Program-made: the position numbers and the translations under genes | From: Legionellales bacterium | GTDB taxonomy: Bacteria; Pseudomonadota; Gammaproteobacteria; UBA1113 | Reading direction: 5' to 3' | Assembly (NCBI GenBank): GCA_002709565.1 | Contig: PAPY01000033.1 | Location: 1 to 36,467, forward strand | DNA: 36,467 bases | The notes under the pieces: model-generated | Told to the model about the DNA's origin: nothing | The model's input: only the letters and a program-made list of their open reading frames with translations | The model's database searches: none | Shown here: one piece after another, positions 23,768 through 33,443 of the stretch | Layout: each line of letters begins with the position of its first letter | Position numbering within the stretch: the first letter of the stretch is position 1

Positions 23768-25156
23768 TTATTTAATTGCTGCAGTGTCTTGTGGCATAAA
23801 CGTTGTGTATTGGAATCGTTGTAAATCTTTGTTCAGCAAGTATAAGCCAACGACGATGCAGAGTAAAAGGGAAGACGCAAATCCATAACCGAAAAAAAAC
23901 GGCCCTAGGTTAATACTGATCCCAGTAAAGACAAAGTTCGTCAAAGCAAACATAGCGGTCAGTAGGAGCGCGCGGGCGCGACGGTCAAGGTAGAAAAAGA
24001 TATTCAAAATACTCAAAAATACAATTTGTAGACCGGTGCCCACGACGTCAACGTTCAAAAGATTTGTATAAAGCAACGAAACGCCGAGGAAATTAAGCAA
24101 TGTTGGGCCCATCACAATCGTTATCAATACCGCAATGGACTGTAACCGCGCTATTTCAAAAATACCTTGGCGTGCAGAAATGATCATATTGTTATGCATC
24201 TCGGTAATATGACTCAAAGGTGCACCATGCAGTACAGCATCAAAGTATTTGTCGTAATATTCTGAAAAGTCTGTTTCCATCCTCACCAAGAAGACGGCCA
24301 TCCCAGGAATAATGGAGAGATAGGCTAAGAAAATAGGCGTATCGTAGATTATCGAAGCTCGTAGGGGACCAATGATGGCATCACTGGTCGTCGGGGTGAA
24401 CCAAAAACTAAACTTATCAATCCATAAACCCAGATTGTAGAAAAAACCAACGCCAACTAAGGATAAATAGACTTTTTCTTTGTCCAGAAAATCAAAGGCA
24501 AAGGTCTTATTGGCGGGGTATTCTTCAATGATGGTAAACATAATGCCAAAAAACAACATGAAGTGACCCACCACAAAGCTACCAAGGTAGGCATTCAAAC
24601 CATGGTTTTGTCCCAGATAACCCAAGCCAAGCATTACGCTGTAACCGATAAAAAACACCAAAACGATAGTGCGGTAGCGTTTGAGGCTGGAGAGCAGTAC
24701 CGCGCCTAACCAGATGTTACACAACAACACAAAACCGACTACCATTAATAATTTGTAGGTTAAATCTTGTTTTGGGAAAAAGCTAAAAAAGAACATTGCT
24801 GAGAGCAGGAGAGCGAATACGGTCACTATGGATAATAGGCCATAGAAATTAGGCAGAACACTTTCTTTGCGTTGCGAGAATAACTCATCAGAAACAAAGC
24901 GGGTAAATAATAGTTGAACGAACCCCGTCAATACTAAACTAAAGGCGATGAGGTAGGTAACTGAGGTTTGAAACTGTGCGACTTCTTCGCGTACTTGTCC
25001 CTTGGTAATCGTCAAAAAACCCAATAAGAGCATGGCAATAATCGATATGATCCAAGAGCCGGAACTGATGATCCCCGCATACAGATACGCGCGGATTAAA
25101 CCAAAATAGCTATCTTTGCGTAGTAATTTGCGCAGTTCGAATCCAATACCCGCCAT
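23768..25156 (-). CDS. pelG: Pel polysaccharide export membrane protein PelG
   Basis: PelG is an inner-membrane protein of the polysaccharide transporter (MATE/Wzx-like) class which, with PelD, PelE and PelF, forms the Pel synthase and export complex. The 462-residue protein has about 12 hydrophobic helices and starts with the typical MAGIGFELRKLLRKDSYFGL; SGSWIISI and GLWIDKFSFW are further family pieces. Its ATG overlaps the pelF stop (TAATG). It is the last canonical gene of the pel operon. Confidence 0.93.
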   Translation of the reverse strand: MAGIGFELRKLLRKDSYFGLIRAYLYAGIISSGSWIISIIAMLLLGFLTITKGQVREEVAQFQTSVTYLIAFSLVLTGFVQLLFTRFVSDELFSQRKESVLPNFYGLLSIVTVFALLLSAMFFFSFFPKQDLTYKLLMVVGFVLLCNIWLGAVLLSSLKRYRTIVLVFFIGYSVMLGLGYLGQNHGLNAYLGSFVVGHFMLFFGIMFTIIEEYPANKTFAFDFLDKEKVYLSLVGVGFFYNLGLWIDKFSFWFTPTTSDAIIGPLRASIIYDTPIFLAYLSIIPGMAVFLVRMETDFSEYYDKYFDAVLHGAPLSHITEMHNNMIISARQGIFEIARLQSIAVLITIVMGPTLLNFLGVSLLYTNLLNVDVVGTGLQIVFLSILNIFFYLDRRARALLLTAMFALTNFVFTGISINLGPFFFGYGFASSLLLCIVVGLYLLNKDLQRFQYTTFMPQDTAAIK

Positions 25157-26673
25157 TAACTCATTGCTCCTTGATAAATGTCACGGTATTTGTCATACAT
25201 AATTTGAGCATCATAGTATTTTTCTACTCGAGCTATAGCGGCATTACTGGCTTGTTGCCATTTTTCGGGGTTTTCTAATAGTTCGATAATTGCACGAGCT
25301 AATGCCTGGGGACTGGCGATATTAACAATAGTCCCGCTAGCGCCAAGTTTGCGATCGTTGTCGCTCCCGCCATAGACGAGTTGAGCACAACTACCAACAT
25401 CAGTACTCACAACCGGCAAGCCTGCTGCATAGGACTCCAAAATAGTAAGGGGTAAGCCCTCACTGATAGAGCTTAAGACGGTAAGGCTGACTTTTTTGAG
25501 AATTTCAGCCGTCTTTTGCGTGCCCAAAAATTTCAAATGGTTATTCAATTCGAGACTATTAGCAAGATTATTGCACTCTTGGGCATAGTCTAGGTCCTCA
25601 TCGACGGGACCAACGACCAAAGCCTCAAAATCAGGGATCTTATTGGCAATAATTCGCGTGGCGCGGATAAAGGTTTTGATATCTTTAATTGGTACAACAC
25701 GGCCAATCAGGGCAATTTTGGGGGGTACTTTGTCTTGATAGGTTCGTCTAGCGGACTTAAACTTATCTATGTTGATACCATTGCCGATAACTTGAATTTT
25801 GTCTTTCTGGGCACCATCTTCAATTTGTCGAAGCTTAGCGTCTTCAAACAGCGCAACAATGGTTTCAGTGGTTGAATAACAGATATTACCAAGCGCTTCA
25901 AAAAAACGGATCAGAAGCGAGTGGTAGTACTTCGACGATTCAGTCGCTTGACTTAAGGACTTTTTATCGCCAAAAAACAGCTGATTCTTGAGCAAATCAA
26001 TGCGGCGTTCTCGGGTATAGATACCATGCTCACTTAAGATAAGTGGTACATTATGAAATTGCGCCAGCAAACTACCCAAAAATCCTGCATAGCCCGTTGA
26101 AACTGTATGATATGCATGGGCTTTAGGTATTCCAGAGACAATTTCGGCTAATTTCCAAATAGGAATATGCATATTGCGTACAGTCCAGAAATAATCGATA
26201 AACGACGCGTCTGGACATTTTTCATTGTACATTTCTTGGGTGTACTGCCAGGATTCTTCGCTGAAAAGAAATTGATATTGATCGACGCCTTTTTGTGGGT
26301 CAAGGTAGGTGGCAATATTTTTGATGTCATTTTTCAGTTCAACAGAATCAGGATGTCGAAACCAATGGTGGAGGTCACGCATGTGATCAAGTACCGGTTT
26401 GCGTATGCCGCGGGATTTGACTTTGGTGTGATGCTCTGAGTAGTCAAACAAGAAATGCTCTTCAAAATGTTTTAGGTTAGCAGGAAAATCATAACAACGT
26501 CCCTCGTAATCAGAGGGCTGGCTACCCAAAAATACGGCACCAAAATTAATATCTGGGTAGGCCTTGATAATGTAGTCTACCCAAGTGGAAACACCGCCTT
26601 TGACATAAGGGTAAGTACCTTCAAGAAGTAACACGATATCAACATTACGAGATTTTGGATCTTTTAAACTCAT
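25156..26673 (-). CDS. pelF: Pel glycosyltransferase PelF
   Basis: PelF is the cytosolic GT4 glycosyltransferase that polymerises the amino-sugar Pel chain from UDP-sugars. The 505-residue protein begins with DIVLLLEGTYPYVKGGVSTWV, has R325 and K330 in the ALIGRVVPIKD nucleotide-binding segment, and the EX7E motif E405-E413 (SEGLPLTILE). These are the positions I recall for P. aeruginosa PelF, which supports ATG 26673 as start. A TTG 15 bases upstream is inside pelE. pelE ends 2 bases before it and pelG overlaps by one base. Confidence 0.95.
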   Translation of the reverse strand: MSLKDPKSRNVDIVLLLEGTYPYVKGGVSTWVDYIIKAYPDINFGAVFLGSQPSDYEGRCYDFPANLKHFEEHFLFDYSEHHTKVKSRGIRKPVLDHMRDLHHWFRHPDSVELKNDIKNIATYLDPQKGVDQYQFLFSEESWQYTQEMYNEKCPDASFIDYFWTVRNMHIPIWKLAEIVSGIPKAHAYHTVSTGYAGFLGSLLAQFHNVPLILSEHGIYTRERRIDLLKNQLFFGDKKSLSQATESSKYYHSLLIRFFEALGNICYSTTETIVALFEDAKLRQIEDGAQKDKIQVIGNGINIDKFKSARRTYQDKVPPKIALIGRVVPIKDIKTFIRATRIIANKIPDFEALVVGPVDEDLDYAQECNNLANSLELNNHLKFLGTQKTAEILKKVSLTVLSSISEGLPLTILESYAAGLPVVSTDVGSCAQLVYGGSDNDRKLGASGTIVNIASPQALARAIIELLENPEKWQQASNAAIARVEKYYDAQIMYDKYRDIYQGAMS

Positions 26674-26675
26674 CG

Positions 26676-27671
26676 TTATTTGCACCAAAAATCAATGACT
26701 GGGCCAATATGAGGAATGTCCCTTAAGCCTTTGTTACGGAATAGTATGCGCTTTAGCTCAGCCCACTGACGTTTGCCATATAATAATTCCGCAATATATG
26801 GCCAAACCTTACTGGCGGGCGCCCCACATTCATCGGCTTTTTTGAGAGCTTGCTCACCTTTATCTAATTTGTTGAGTCGAATATAGATGCGCGACAATAG
26901 AACCCACATACCGGCATCGGTCTTTAATACCTTTGCTGCTCGCTCGGCATGCTCAAGTGCACGAACTAGGATATAGTTCTGTAGATCATCAATAATCAAA
27001 TCTTGGTAAACAAGTTCCCAAAAAAATTCAGCAATTTCCTTTTCGAGAATGGCTTTGTGATGAGCGCTGTGTGGGAGTTTGAGCTTATCTTCGAGATCAT
27101 GGATTTTGTCAGTGATATTTTTTTCTTTCGCATCAAGGATCCCAAATGCCAACAAACGTATTTCATCAGTAGAATCACTTAAGACTTCTCTAAGTGCTTT
27201 ATTGCTGCCATGGACTTGACTGGAATCAATAGCCATTAAGGCATCGATGCGTTTTTTGATAGCTAATGTTGGGGCTGATAATTGTGAGACTGCTCCGCCT
27301 TCACCATATTGCGGCGGCACAAAGGGGGTTTCTGCACTGAACACAGGGTTGTCGATTTCATTAATAAATTGCAATTTACTCATTAATGGTTGGGATAAAA
27401 TGTACAAAGTCCAAATGATAAATTGGATAGGACCAGCAAAAGGGATAATGAAATTACAACTACTAAAGGTCATAAATGCCCGACGCTCACGGACGCGAGT
27501 AGAGTGGGGAAGCATATAGTAAGACCATGTCATGGTTAACAGGGCTGCAAATAAGTGTAGACCTAAAAATGTCGTGACGCGCACCCAAATGGGCAAGAAA
27601 GGTATGATGAGATAGCCTACGCCGCAGAGCTCGAGGATGAAGATAACCGCTGTAAATAACTTATCTCTCAT
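26676..27671 (-). CDS. pelE: Pel biosynthesis inner-membrane protein PelE
   Basis: PelE is an inner-membrane protein with N-terminal helices and a cytoplasmic TPR-like part, known as part of the PelDEFG complex. Here the 331-residue protein has two hydrophobic segments at about 7-28 and 32-54 and a third near 75-94, followed by a helical C-terminal domain with TPR-like repeats (LEHAERAAKVLKTDAGMWVLLSRIYIRLNKLDKGEQALKKA reads as one unit). The length matches the Pseudomonas protein. It overlaps the pelD stop by one base (TGATG). Confidence 0.9.
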   Translation of the reverse strand: MRDKLFTAVIFILELCGVGYLIIPFLPIWVRVTTFLGLHLFAALLTMTWSYYMLPHSTRVRERRAFMTFSSCNFIIPFAGPIQFIIWTLYILSQPLMSKLQFINEIDNPVFSAETPFVPPQYGEGGAVSQLSAPTLAIKKRIDALMAIDSSQVHGSNKALREVLSDSTDEIRLLAFGILDAKEKNITDKIHDLEDKLKLPHSAHHKAILEKEIAEFFWELVYQDLIIDDLQNYILVRALEHAERAAKVLKTDAGMWVLLSRIYIRLNKLDKGEQALKKADECGAPASKVWPYIAELLYGKRQWAELKRILFRNKGLRDIPHIGPVIDFWCK

Positions 27672-29002
27672 CAGACCTTCTTTAATATTCGGTGAATTAT
27701 TGTATTGGGATCAATGTCTTCAACTTTGACATAGCGCATCTTGATATGGCTTGTTTTCAGACTGAGGTTGAACTGGTCCTTAAGCCATTTTTCGATACGG
27801 TCAAAATACCCTTCTACAGCGAAGGTATTCGCAAAGGGCATGAGGACCATGAGCAATTGATAATTTTCGACCTGGGTTTCCCATAGATAGTCTAAACCAC
27901 GTAATTGACGACGTAGCTGGACGATAACGTCTTCACGCTCTGGGATGTCACCGATATAGGTTCCTACCAAAGCACTGTCAACGCCGTTATTATGCTTTAA
28001 GCTGATGAGCTTGATGAGCTCAGTGGCAAAGCCAACATCACAATCAGGGTAGGCTTTAATGACGTCGGCCGCTTGGCGCGACGCCCACACTTGATCGGCA
28101 AAATAACTCACCAACACGGTGAGGCTCTGGAGGGTATATTCTTGCATGGCAAGGAATGGCATGGATTCAATGACAACAACGGCCAGAATGACACCTTCTG
28201 TGTTACACACAGGCACACAAACCAAATAATCAGAGACTATTTCATCGCCTAATTTGTCTACGGCAACGTAATTGGTTTTTTTGCTGCGCATTGCTTCTTG
28301 GATGAGCACATCTGCAGGATCAATTTTAGTGAGGTTGCCGATATAGGCGATGGCTTTGCTGGCTATTTTTTTGCCCTCAACAGTGAATATTGCGCCGGAC
28401 TCAATGGAGCAGAACTGCCCTAAGATTTGCAAAAATCGACTGGCAGATTCGCGATTGATCTTACCCTCGTGCTCATTAAGTAATTCCCGCAATGTTTCCA
28501 TGGATGAACGCAAGGTTACGGGGCGAGTGATTAAGTTGCGTTCTAAACGATCGTGGGAAATTCGGGTTACAAAGTAGGTCTTGGACAAGGTTGCTAGACG
28601 ATTTTCTGCATACTCACTGAGGTACTGTGCACGTCTAACCCGCAATGTCCAAATACCTCGAAATTCACCACAGAGCAAGGTTAAAATTAAACCACCCAAA
28701 AAATATTCTTTTGGCCAAGGCTCTAGAAAGACAACCGGCGGCTGAGTCCAGAGAAAGGCAACAAGGGTAATAGCCATACTGACAAGCCCAGGCCCCATGC
28801 CATAACGTAATGCAATCAGAACCGGTGCAAACATTATCCAGGGAAATGGGCCTTCAGAGAAGAATGGATCTTGCGGCGAGGCCCAGAAGCAGATGGCTAG
28901 AATGAAGAGTGTGACAATTAAACTCTCTAGCCATCCCCAAAATCGGCTGGTGAAATGGGTCTTCAGCCAATGTTTTATGTACTTGCGATACCAATAGGCC
29001 AT
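27671..29002 (-). CDS. pelD: Pel c-di-GMP receptor PelD
   Basis: PelD binds c-di-GMP and switches on Pel synthesis. The 443-residue protein has four N-terminal membrane helices (about 23-125), a coiled linker, a GAF domain (about 165-315) and a degenerate GGDEF domain (about 325-443) without a cyclase motif. The inhibitory-type binding site RxxD is present as R368-G-L-D371, and R402 lies where the third binding Arg of Pseudomonas PelD is expected. The protein should therefore respond to c-di-GMP. It starts 4 bases after pelC ends and shares one base with pelE. Confidence 0.94.
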   Translation of the reverse strand: MAYWYRKYIKHWLKTHFTSRFWGWLESLIVTLFILAICFWASPQDPFFSEGPFPWIMFAPVLIALRYGMGPGLVSMAITLVAFLWTQPPVVFLEPWPKEYFLGGLILTLLCGEFRGIWTLRVRRAQYLSEYAENRLATLSKTYFVTRISHDRLERNLITRPVTLRSSMETLRELLNEHEGKINRESASRFLQILGQFCSIESGAIFTVEGKKIASKAIAYIGNLTKIDPADVLIQEAMRSKKTNYVAVDKLGDEIVSDYLVCVPVCNTEGVILAVVVIESMPFLAMQEYTLQSLTVLVSYFADQVWASRQAADVIKAYPDCDVGFATELIKLISLKHNNGVDSALVGTYIGDIPEREDVIVQLRRQLRGLDYLWETQVENYQLLMVLMPFANTFAVEGYFDRIEKWLKDQFNLSLKTSHIKMRYVKVEDIDPNTIIHRILKKV

Positions 29003-29006
29003 ATCA

Positions 29007-29543
29007 TCATCCTGATGGTAACGGTATCAAAGCCTTGTAGATCAATCGCTGAGCAATATCAGTCACAGAGCTGCGGCTCCATCCGGTACCACTCACAACT
29101 GCACTCCAAATGACTCCACCGGTGGGTACATCATACAATTGTATCGTTAAGCCAACGGCAGGCTCTCCGTCTAAACCAGCTTTATAACGCCACTCGTTAA
29201 CACTACCTGTAATAGCGTAGCGCACATGGCGTTGTCTTGCCCGGGCCATATTGGCCTTGAGTTTTTGCTTGTGATCAACTTCAGGCAAGATCTCTTTTTT
29301 GGGTTTGTAAGGCGGGATAACAACCAAGTTAGCGTTTCCTCTAGCCCGTAACAGAGCAGCAGTAATCGTCTCAGCTTGTTCTGCAGCCCGTGGTGTTTGA
29401 GTATTGTTCTCAAACGGTAAGACGGCCCAGCGCTCTCCGCGGTGGATGACCGGAGTCCCGGTGTAGTTTATTGTCGAGGTACAACCTGCGACGAGAGTAA
29501 TAAGCCCTAGCAGAATTGCCAGACGCCTAATTGTTGTTACCAT
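29007..29543 (-). CDS. pelC: Pel outer-membrane lipoprotein PelC
   Basis: PelC is a periplasm-facing outer-membrane lipoprotein that forms a ring and guides the cationic polymer to the PelB pore. The 178-residue protein has a lipoprotein signal with lipobox LVAGC (C21), followed by RWAVLPFENNTQTPRAAEQAE and a C-terminal VIWSAVVSGTGWSRS piece typical of the family. The length fits. A good ribosome site (AAGGAG) lies 5-6 bases before the ATG. A 46-base gap separates it from pelB, the largest gap inside the operon. Confidence 0.92.
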   Translation of the reverse strand: MVTTIRRLAILLGLITLVAGCTSTINYTGTPVIHRGERWAVLPFENNTQTPRAAEQAETITAALLRARGNANLVVIPPYKPKKEILPEVDHKQKLKANMARARQRHVRYAITGSVNEWRYKAGLDGEPAVGLTIQLYDVPTGGVIWSAVVSGTGWSRSSVTDIAQRLIYKALIPLPSG

Positions 29544-29589
29544 TTCACACTCCTTGCTGCTTCCAAAAATACGTTAAACCGCTTAGCGG

Positions 29590-32487
29590 TCAAAAATAAT
29601 AGATATACGTTGCGCCGATAACACGGGAGAATTGGTCAATACCTAGTTCACCACTGCTTTCAGCAAAGTACAGGGATAGTTTATCCCGTCCAAATACACT
29701 ACCAGCCAAACCTAAACTACTACCATAACCCAAGTGGGTCACAGAATTGTAGATTATATTGTATCCAAGAAACGGTCGCCATGCATCCGTATATTCTTGT
29801 TCTACTGTATCACCAATTTCACCACCGATACCGATCTCTGTAAAGCTAACGGGCATAATAAAATCTAGGGTAGGGATATTACCGGGTGGGATCAACCGGG
29901 CGGTACTGGTGCTAAGACTACCATCATTGTTGTAATTACGGCGAGAACCAAAAATTCTAACCGCGAGATCAGGTCTGCCAAGGGTAAAAAAGTGCCGATA
30001 GTTGGCGGTAAATTGTTGGCTACGGCCAAGATAATGGCGTGACTGGTCATGGAATAAGTCATATTCAACGTCAGAAATTAAAATATCACGTGGCGTAATG
30101 TCATAAATCATTTCCAGGCGGGCAGTATCCTTAGTGCCTGCGACAAATAATTGAGCACTATCATTAGCATTCTGGTTATAACCAAGGGCTGCCTGGAAGG
30201 AAATGCGATCATTCCATTGATAGAGTTTTTGCAGGTTAACCCCACTGAATGAGCCCATGGCGACCCGTTTATTGACACCAACGGTTAAATTACCTCGTGG
30301 CTGTAATAGCTGGAAGAACATACCACTTTCCCAATCATCTTGAGGAACATTAACGATATCATTGTCCTGGCGTATGTGGTGGTGCTGGTATTCAGCATAG
30401 GGCATGAACACCAATTGAGGCTCAACAAAATAACGTGCTTCAGCTTGTTGTTGCCAAGAGCGGATAGGACCGTAATCTTGCCGGCGGGTTGTGGCGGAGA
30501 CCTGGTTGGAACCTGCCAGCATTGCCGCTACCATTTCGCCATAGAGAATACCATCATTGGGGTTTTCACGAATAGCTTCATAGCCGTAATAGCGGGCTAA
30601 TTGTGGATTTGCTAAACGCTCATGGGCTTCAGATAGGTTCCGATTAGGTAGAACATCACCGAATTTGTTCACGGCTTGTTGCATACCTTCACGGTCGCTA
30701 TTTTGAATGGGGACGCCCAATTGATGTTCTGCAGGGATGTTAATATTGTTTTGTAAGTGAAAGCGGTAGAGATAATTCGCAAATTCTTGGTTGCGAGTGA
30801 GATTTGTCTGATCAAATAATATGTCACTTGCGACAAGATTATTTTCGAGCATGGCGTAGCGAGCCGTTGTATTTACCGCATTATCAGCATTCGCCATTGT
30901 GATAGCGAGACGCGCGTAAGCTTTTAATTGAATATCAGTCATTTCTGCTGCTTGGCCAACGAGATCAGCCTGCACACGGCGCCAGATATAGTCTCTGACA
31001 ATAAATGCTTCATAGGGATCAAAGCTGTCTAAATCAGTAGCGAAGTTCAATAACCAAGAATAGTCGTCTTTTTTGTTATCGAGTTGAAAACGGAAAATGC
31101 CTAAAGCTTGGTCTGGCATATCTAGCAGCAGTAAAGCTGAGGCATAAGGATCATAAAGTTCAGGCTCACGTGGCAGGCGTTTTTGCCATTTGAGTAAGGT
31201 GCTTTTTAGATCATCTTTGTCATCTTGTGCAATGAGCAACCATATATAGCCGGCACGTAAGTCTGGATTATCATTATCGAGTTTTAAGGCTTTATGATAA
31301 GCCTCACGAGCCAGTTTGGGCTGATCCAGGTTTTGTAATATGTTCGCCATATCAGCCCAAAAACCGGGAATGTTATCTAATTTGGCTTTGTCTTCAGGAC
31401 TGAGTTTATTATGGAGGTCATAAAGCTCCTGGTATTTTTGTAAATCAAGCCCGATTGACATCATATAAAGATAAAAACTAATGTCCTTGTACTGTTTCCA
31501 GCCTTTCATAGCCATAGCATAAGCTTTTGCTTGGTCGGTTTCACGGGTTGTTTCTATCAGACGGTAATAATCATCCTCAGTTGCTTCGCCAGCTTGGTGA
31601 AGATTTTCGGAGGCGAGGGCGGCGCTTTGTTTTTCCTGGTTGGTCCAGGAAACATTACTGTAGACACGCCAATACTCTTTATTGTCGGGTTTGACTTGAG
31701 ATTTTGCCTCAGTGAGGACCGCGTAGGCTTTTTGGGCTTCGCCACGATTAGAGTAAATACTCGCTTCTCTAAGAGCAATATTAGGATCCATGCCATATTG
31801 TTTTGTGATTAATTGTAGGGTTTTTAATTCATCTAATGGTTTACCCATGGCTTGATAAAGATTAGCGATGAGCTCTAAATATAATTTATTGGGATGAGAT
31901 TGATTAATATCTTGTAACCGCTTCAATGCAACTTCTGGCTCACCTAAACGCTCGAAGGCAGCAATTAATTCCTGCCAAATTTGGAGGTTTTTGGGATCTT
32001 TGGCAAGCTGGATATTGTAAGCTCTGATTAAGGTATCATCGTCGTTCAGTTGTTTTGAAATGGTTATAACTTCGGTGATGATTTTCTCTTCTTTAGTCGT
32101 TTCTGCCAAGAACAACAATTGTTTAAGTGCGACGCGTGGTTTATTATTCCAACGGGCGACCGTAGCTAACCGCTCGCGCCAGACGAGATCATTAGGACGT
32201 TGTTGCACGGCACTTTGAGCAACGACAAAAGCATCATTGATATTGTTGCTGGCCAAAAATACATTATAACTCAGCGTATAGACTTCTTTATCGTAGGGAA
32301 TCGCAATAATTTTACTAACTTGACCGGATAGTTTTGTTTGGCTAGCGGGCACTTGGGAAGTGGACTCGCTAATTTGTTGTTTGATAGCTTCGGATGTCTC
32401 TTGTGTGCGAACCTGTGCTAGGGCATCTACATAAGCTAAAGATGTTAGCAAGAATGCACAGACTGCTATGATGGTTGCTTTTTTCAT
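29590..32487 (-). CDS. pelB: PelB C-terminal part: TPR plus outer-membrane barrel
   Basis: This 965-residue protein has a Sec signal peptide (residues about 1-25, ending DALAQ), a long series of TPR-like repeats (about 50-560) and a C-terminal part (about 650-965) of alternating strands that ends in TYIYYF, a typical beta-barrel insertion signal. It therefore covers the periplasmic scaffold and export pore of PelB. In Pseudomonas one protein of about 1190 residues carries an inner-membrane anchor, TPRs and pore; here the anchor and first TPRs lie in the gene before it. The start ATG overlaps that gene's stop (ATGA). Confidence 0.88.
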   Translation of the reverse strand: MKKATIIAVCAFLLTSLAYVDALAQVRTQETSEAIKQQISESTSQVPASQTKLSGQVSKIIAIPYDKEVYTLSYNVFLASNNINDAFVVAQSAVQQRPNDLVWRERLATVARWNNKPRVALKQLLFLAETTKEEKIITEVITISKQLNDDDTLIRAYNIQLAKDPKNLQIWQELIAAFERLGEPEVALKRLQDINQSHPNKLYLELIANLYQAMGKPLDELKTLQLITKQYGMDPNIALREASIYSNRGEAQKAYAVLTEAKSQVKPDNKEYWRVYSNVSWTNQEKQSAALASENLHQAGEATEDDYYRLIETTRETDQAKAYAMAMKGWKQYKDISFYLYMMSIGLDLQKYQELYDLHNKLSPEDKAKLDNIPGFWADMANILQNLDQPKLAREAYHKALKLDNDNPDLRAGYIWLLIAQDDKDDLKSTLLKWQKRLPREPELYDPYASALLLLDMPDQALGIFRFQLDNKKDDYSWLLNFATDLDSFDPYEAFIVRDYIWRRVQADLVGQAAEMTDIQLKAYARLAITMANADNAVNTTARYAMLENNLVASDILFDQTNLTRNQEFANYLYRFHLQNNINIPAEHQLGVPIQNSDREGMQQAVNKFGDVLPNRNLSEAHERLANPQLARYYGYEAIRENPNDGILYGEMVAAMLAGSNQVSATTRRQDYGPIRSWQQQAEARYFVEPQLVFMPYAEYQHHHIRQDNDIVNVPQDDWESGMFFQLLQPRGNLTVGVNKRVAMGSFSGVNLQKLYQWNDRISFQAALGYNQNANDSAQLFVAGTKDTARLEMIYDITPRDILISDVEYDLFHDQSRHYLGRSQQFTANYRHFFTLGRPDLAVRIFGSRRNYNNDGSLSTSTARLIPPGNIPTLDFIMPVSFTEIGIGGEIGDTVEQEYTDAWRPFLGYNIIYNSVTHLGYGSSLGLAGSVFGRDKLSLYFAESSGELGIDQFSRVIGATYIYYF

Positions 32488-33443
32488 GATTGTACCTTCT
32501 GTGGGGGTAGTGAAGGCACGAGTGAAATTGGCGGTAACTCCGGTGGTGCACTAGGGGTGAGGTGTGCTGGAATCCAAAGAATTTTTTGTAAATACTTATC
32601 CGCACGGCTTGGTTCATCTGCGGCAATGGCAATTTGTGCCGCAGGAATTAAAATATCATCATTAGCCACTGGCGTGCTGTAATAAACATCAACGATATCT
32701 AACGCTTCATTAAGTAAGTTCCCGGCGCGTAGGCTATTTAAGGCTTCTACTAAGTAAAAGCGCTTCATGTCCATGTTGTTAGTTAATTTTTCTGCAGCAA
32801 GGTAAAAGCTGGCACTTTGTTGATATGCACCAATACTTAGAGCTGCTTTGGCTGCTATAACCAACCAGTTGAGGTTGCGATAATATGGGTATTGAAATAA
32901 TTGACTGTAGAAATGCACCGCTAATTGTGGCTCGCTGATACTGAGCGCATCTCGCCCTAAGATCCCTAACTGATGAGGGGTTAAGTTTTGTTGTGCTAGA
33001 TTGCGAAGTTGATTACGTAATGCGTTCATTGCTGTGGCATATTGCTCAGAATCTTTAGGCATTGCTAGGGTTTGATCATATTGAATCAAATAATAAACCC
33101 ACACTACTTGGTTCTTGATGAGTGGATCAGTGGCTTTTTGCAGTAATGGGCTAACAGTCTCTTTAGCATCATCGTAGTGACCAAGGCCCACTTGTTGTAG
33201 GGCAAGCTGTATCCTGAGGCGATCATCATTAGGATAACTTCGAATCATGTTAGCAAGGTAGTTTTCAGTAACCGGGTCAGCTTTAACTTCGGCGGTAACT
33301 TGTTGCCAAATAGAATAGCGAGGAAACAACAAAACAAACACAACGATTACTGCGACAAAAAAGGCTGCAATCTGTCCGATGGAGACAAACGGTTCGATGT
33401 TGGCGTTGTTAACGCGTTTAGCACTGGACCAAAAGTGCGCCAC
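32484..33443 (-). CDS. PelB N-terminal part: membrane-anchored TPR protein
   Basis: This is a 319-residue protein with one membrane helix (about 21-41, IAAFFVAVIVVFVLLF) and then TPR-like helices in the periplasm (RIQLALQQVGLGHYDDAKETV and similar). It ends with a Pro-rich tail. It matches the N-terminal anchor and first TPRs of PelB, separated here as its own gene. I choose the GTG at 33443 because a GAGGGA site lies 7 bases before it; an ATG at 33479 and a further one at 33548 lie deep in pelA and lack a ribosome site. It overlaps pelA by 26 bases and the next gene by 4. Confidence 0.82.
   Translation of the reverse strand: MAHFWSSAKRVNNANIEPFVSIGQIAAFFVAVIVVFVLLFPRYSIWQQVTAEVKADPVTENYLANMIRSYPNDDRLRIQLALQQVGLGHYDDAKETVSPLLQKATDPLIKNQVVWVYYLIQYDQTLAMPKDSEQYATAMNALRNQLRNLAQQNLTPHQLGILGRDALSISEPQLAVHFYSQLFQYPYYRNLNWLVIAAKAALSIGAYQQSASFYLAAEKLTNNMDMKRFYLVEALNSLRAGNLLNEALDIVDVYYSTPVANDDILIPAAQIAIAADEPSRADKYLQKILWIPAHLTPSAPPELPPISLVPSLPPQKVQS

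Noticed and set aside
29590-33443. Split pelB explained as a simple frameshift
   Set aside because: The second gene begins with a full signal peptide and an ATGA overlap, and the first ends with a Pro-rich tail, so two true genes fit better.
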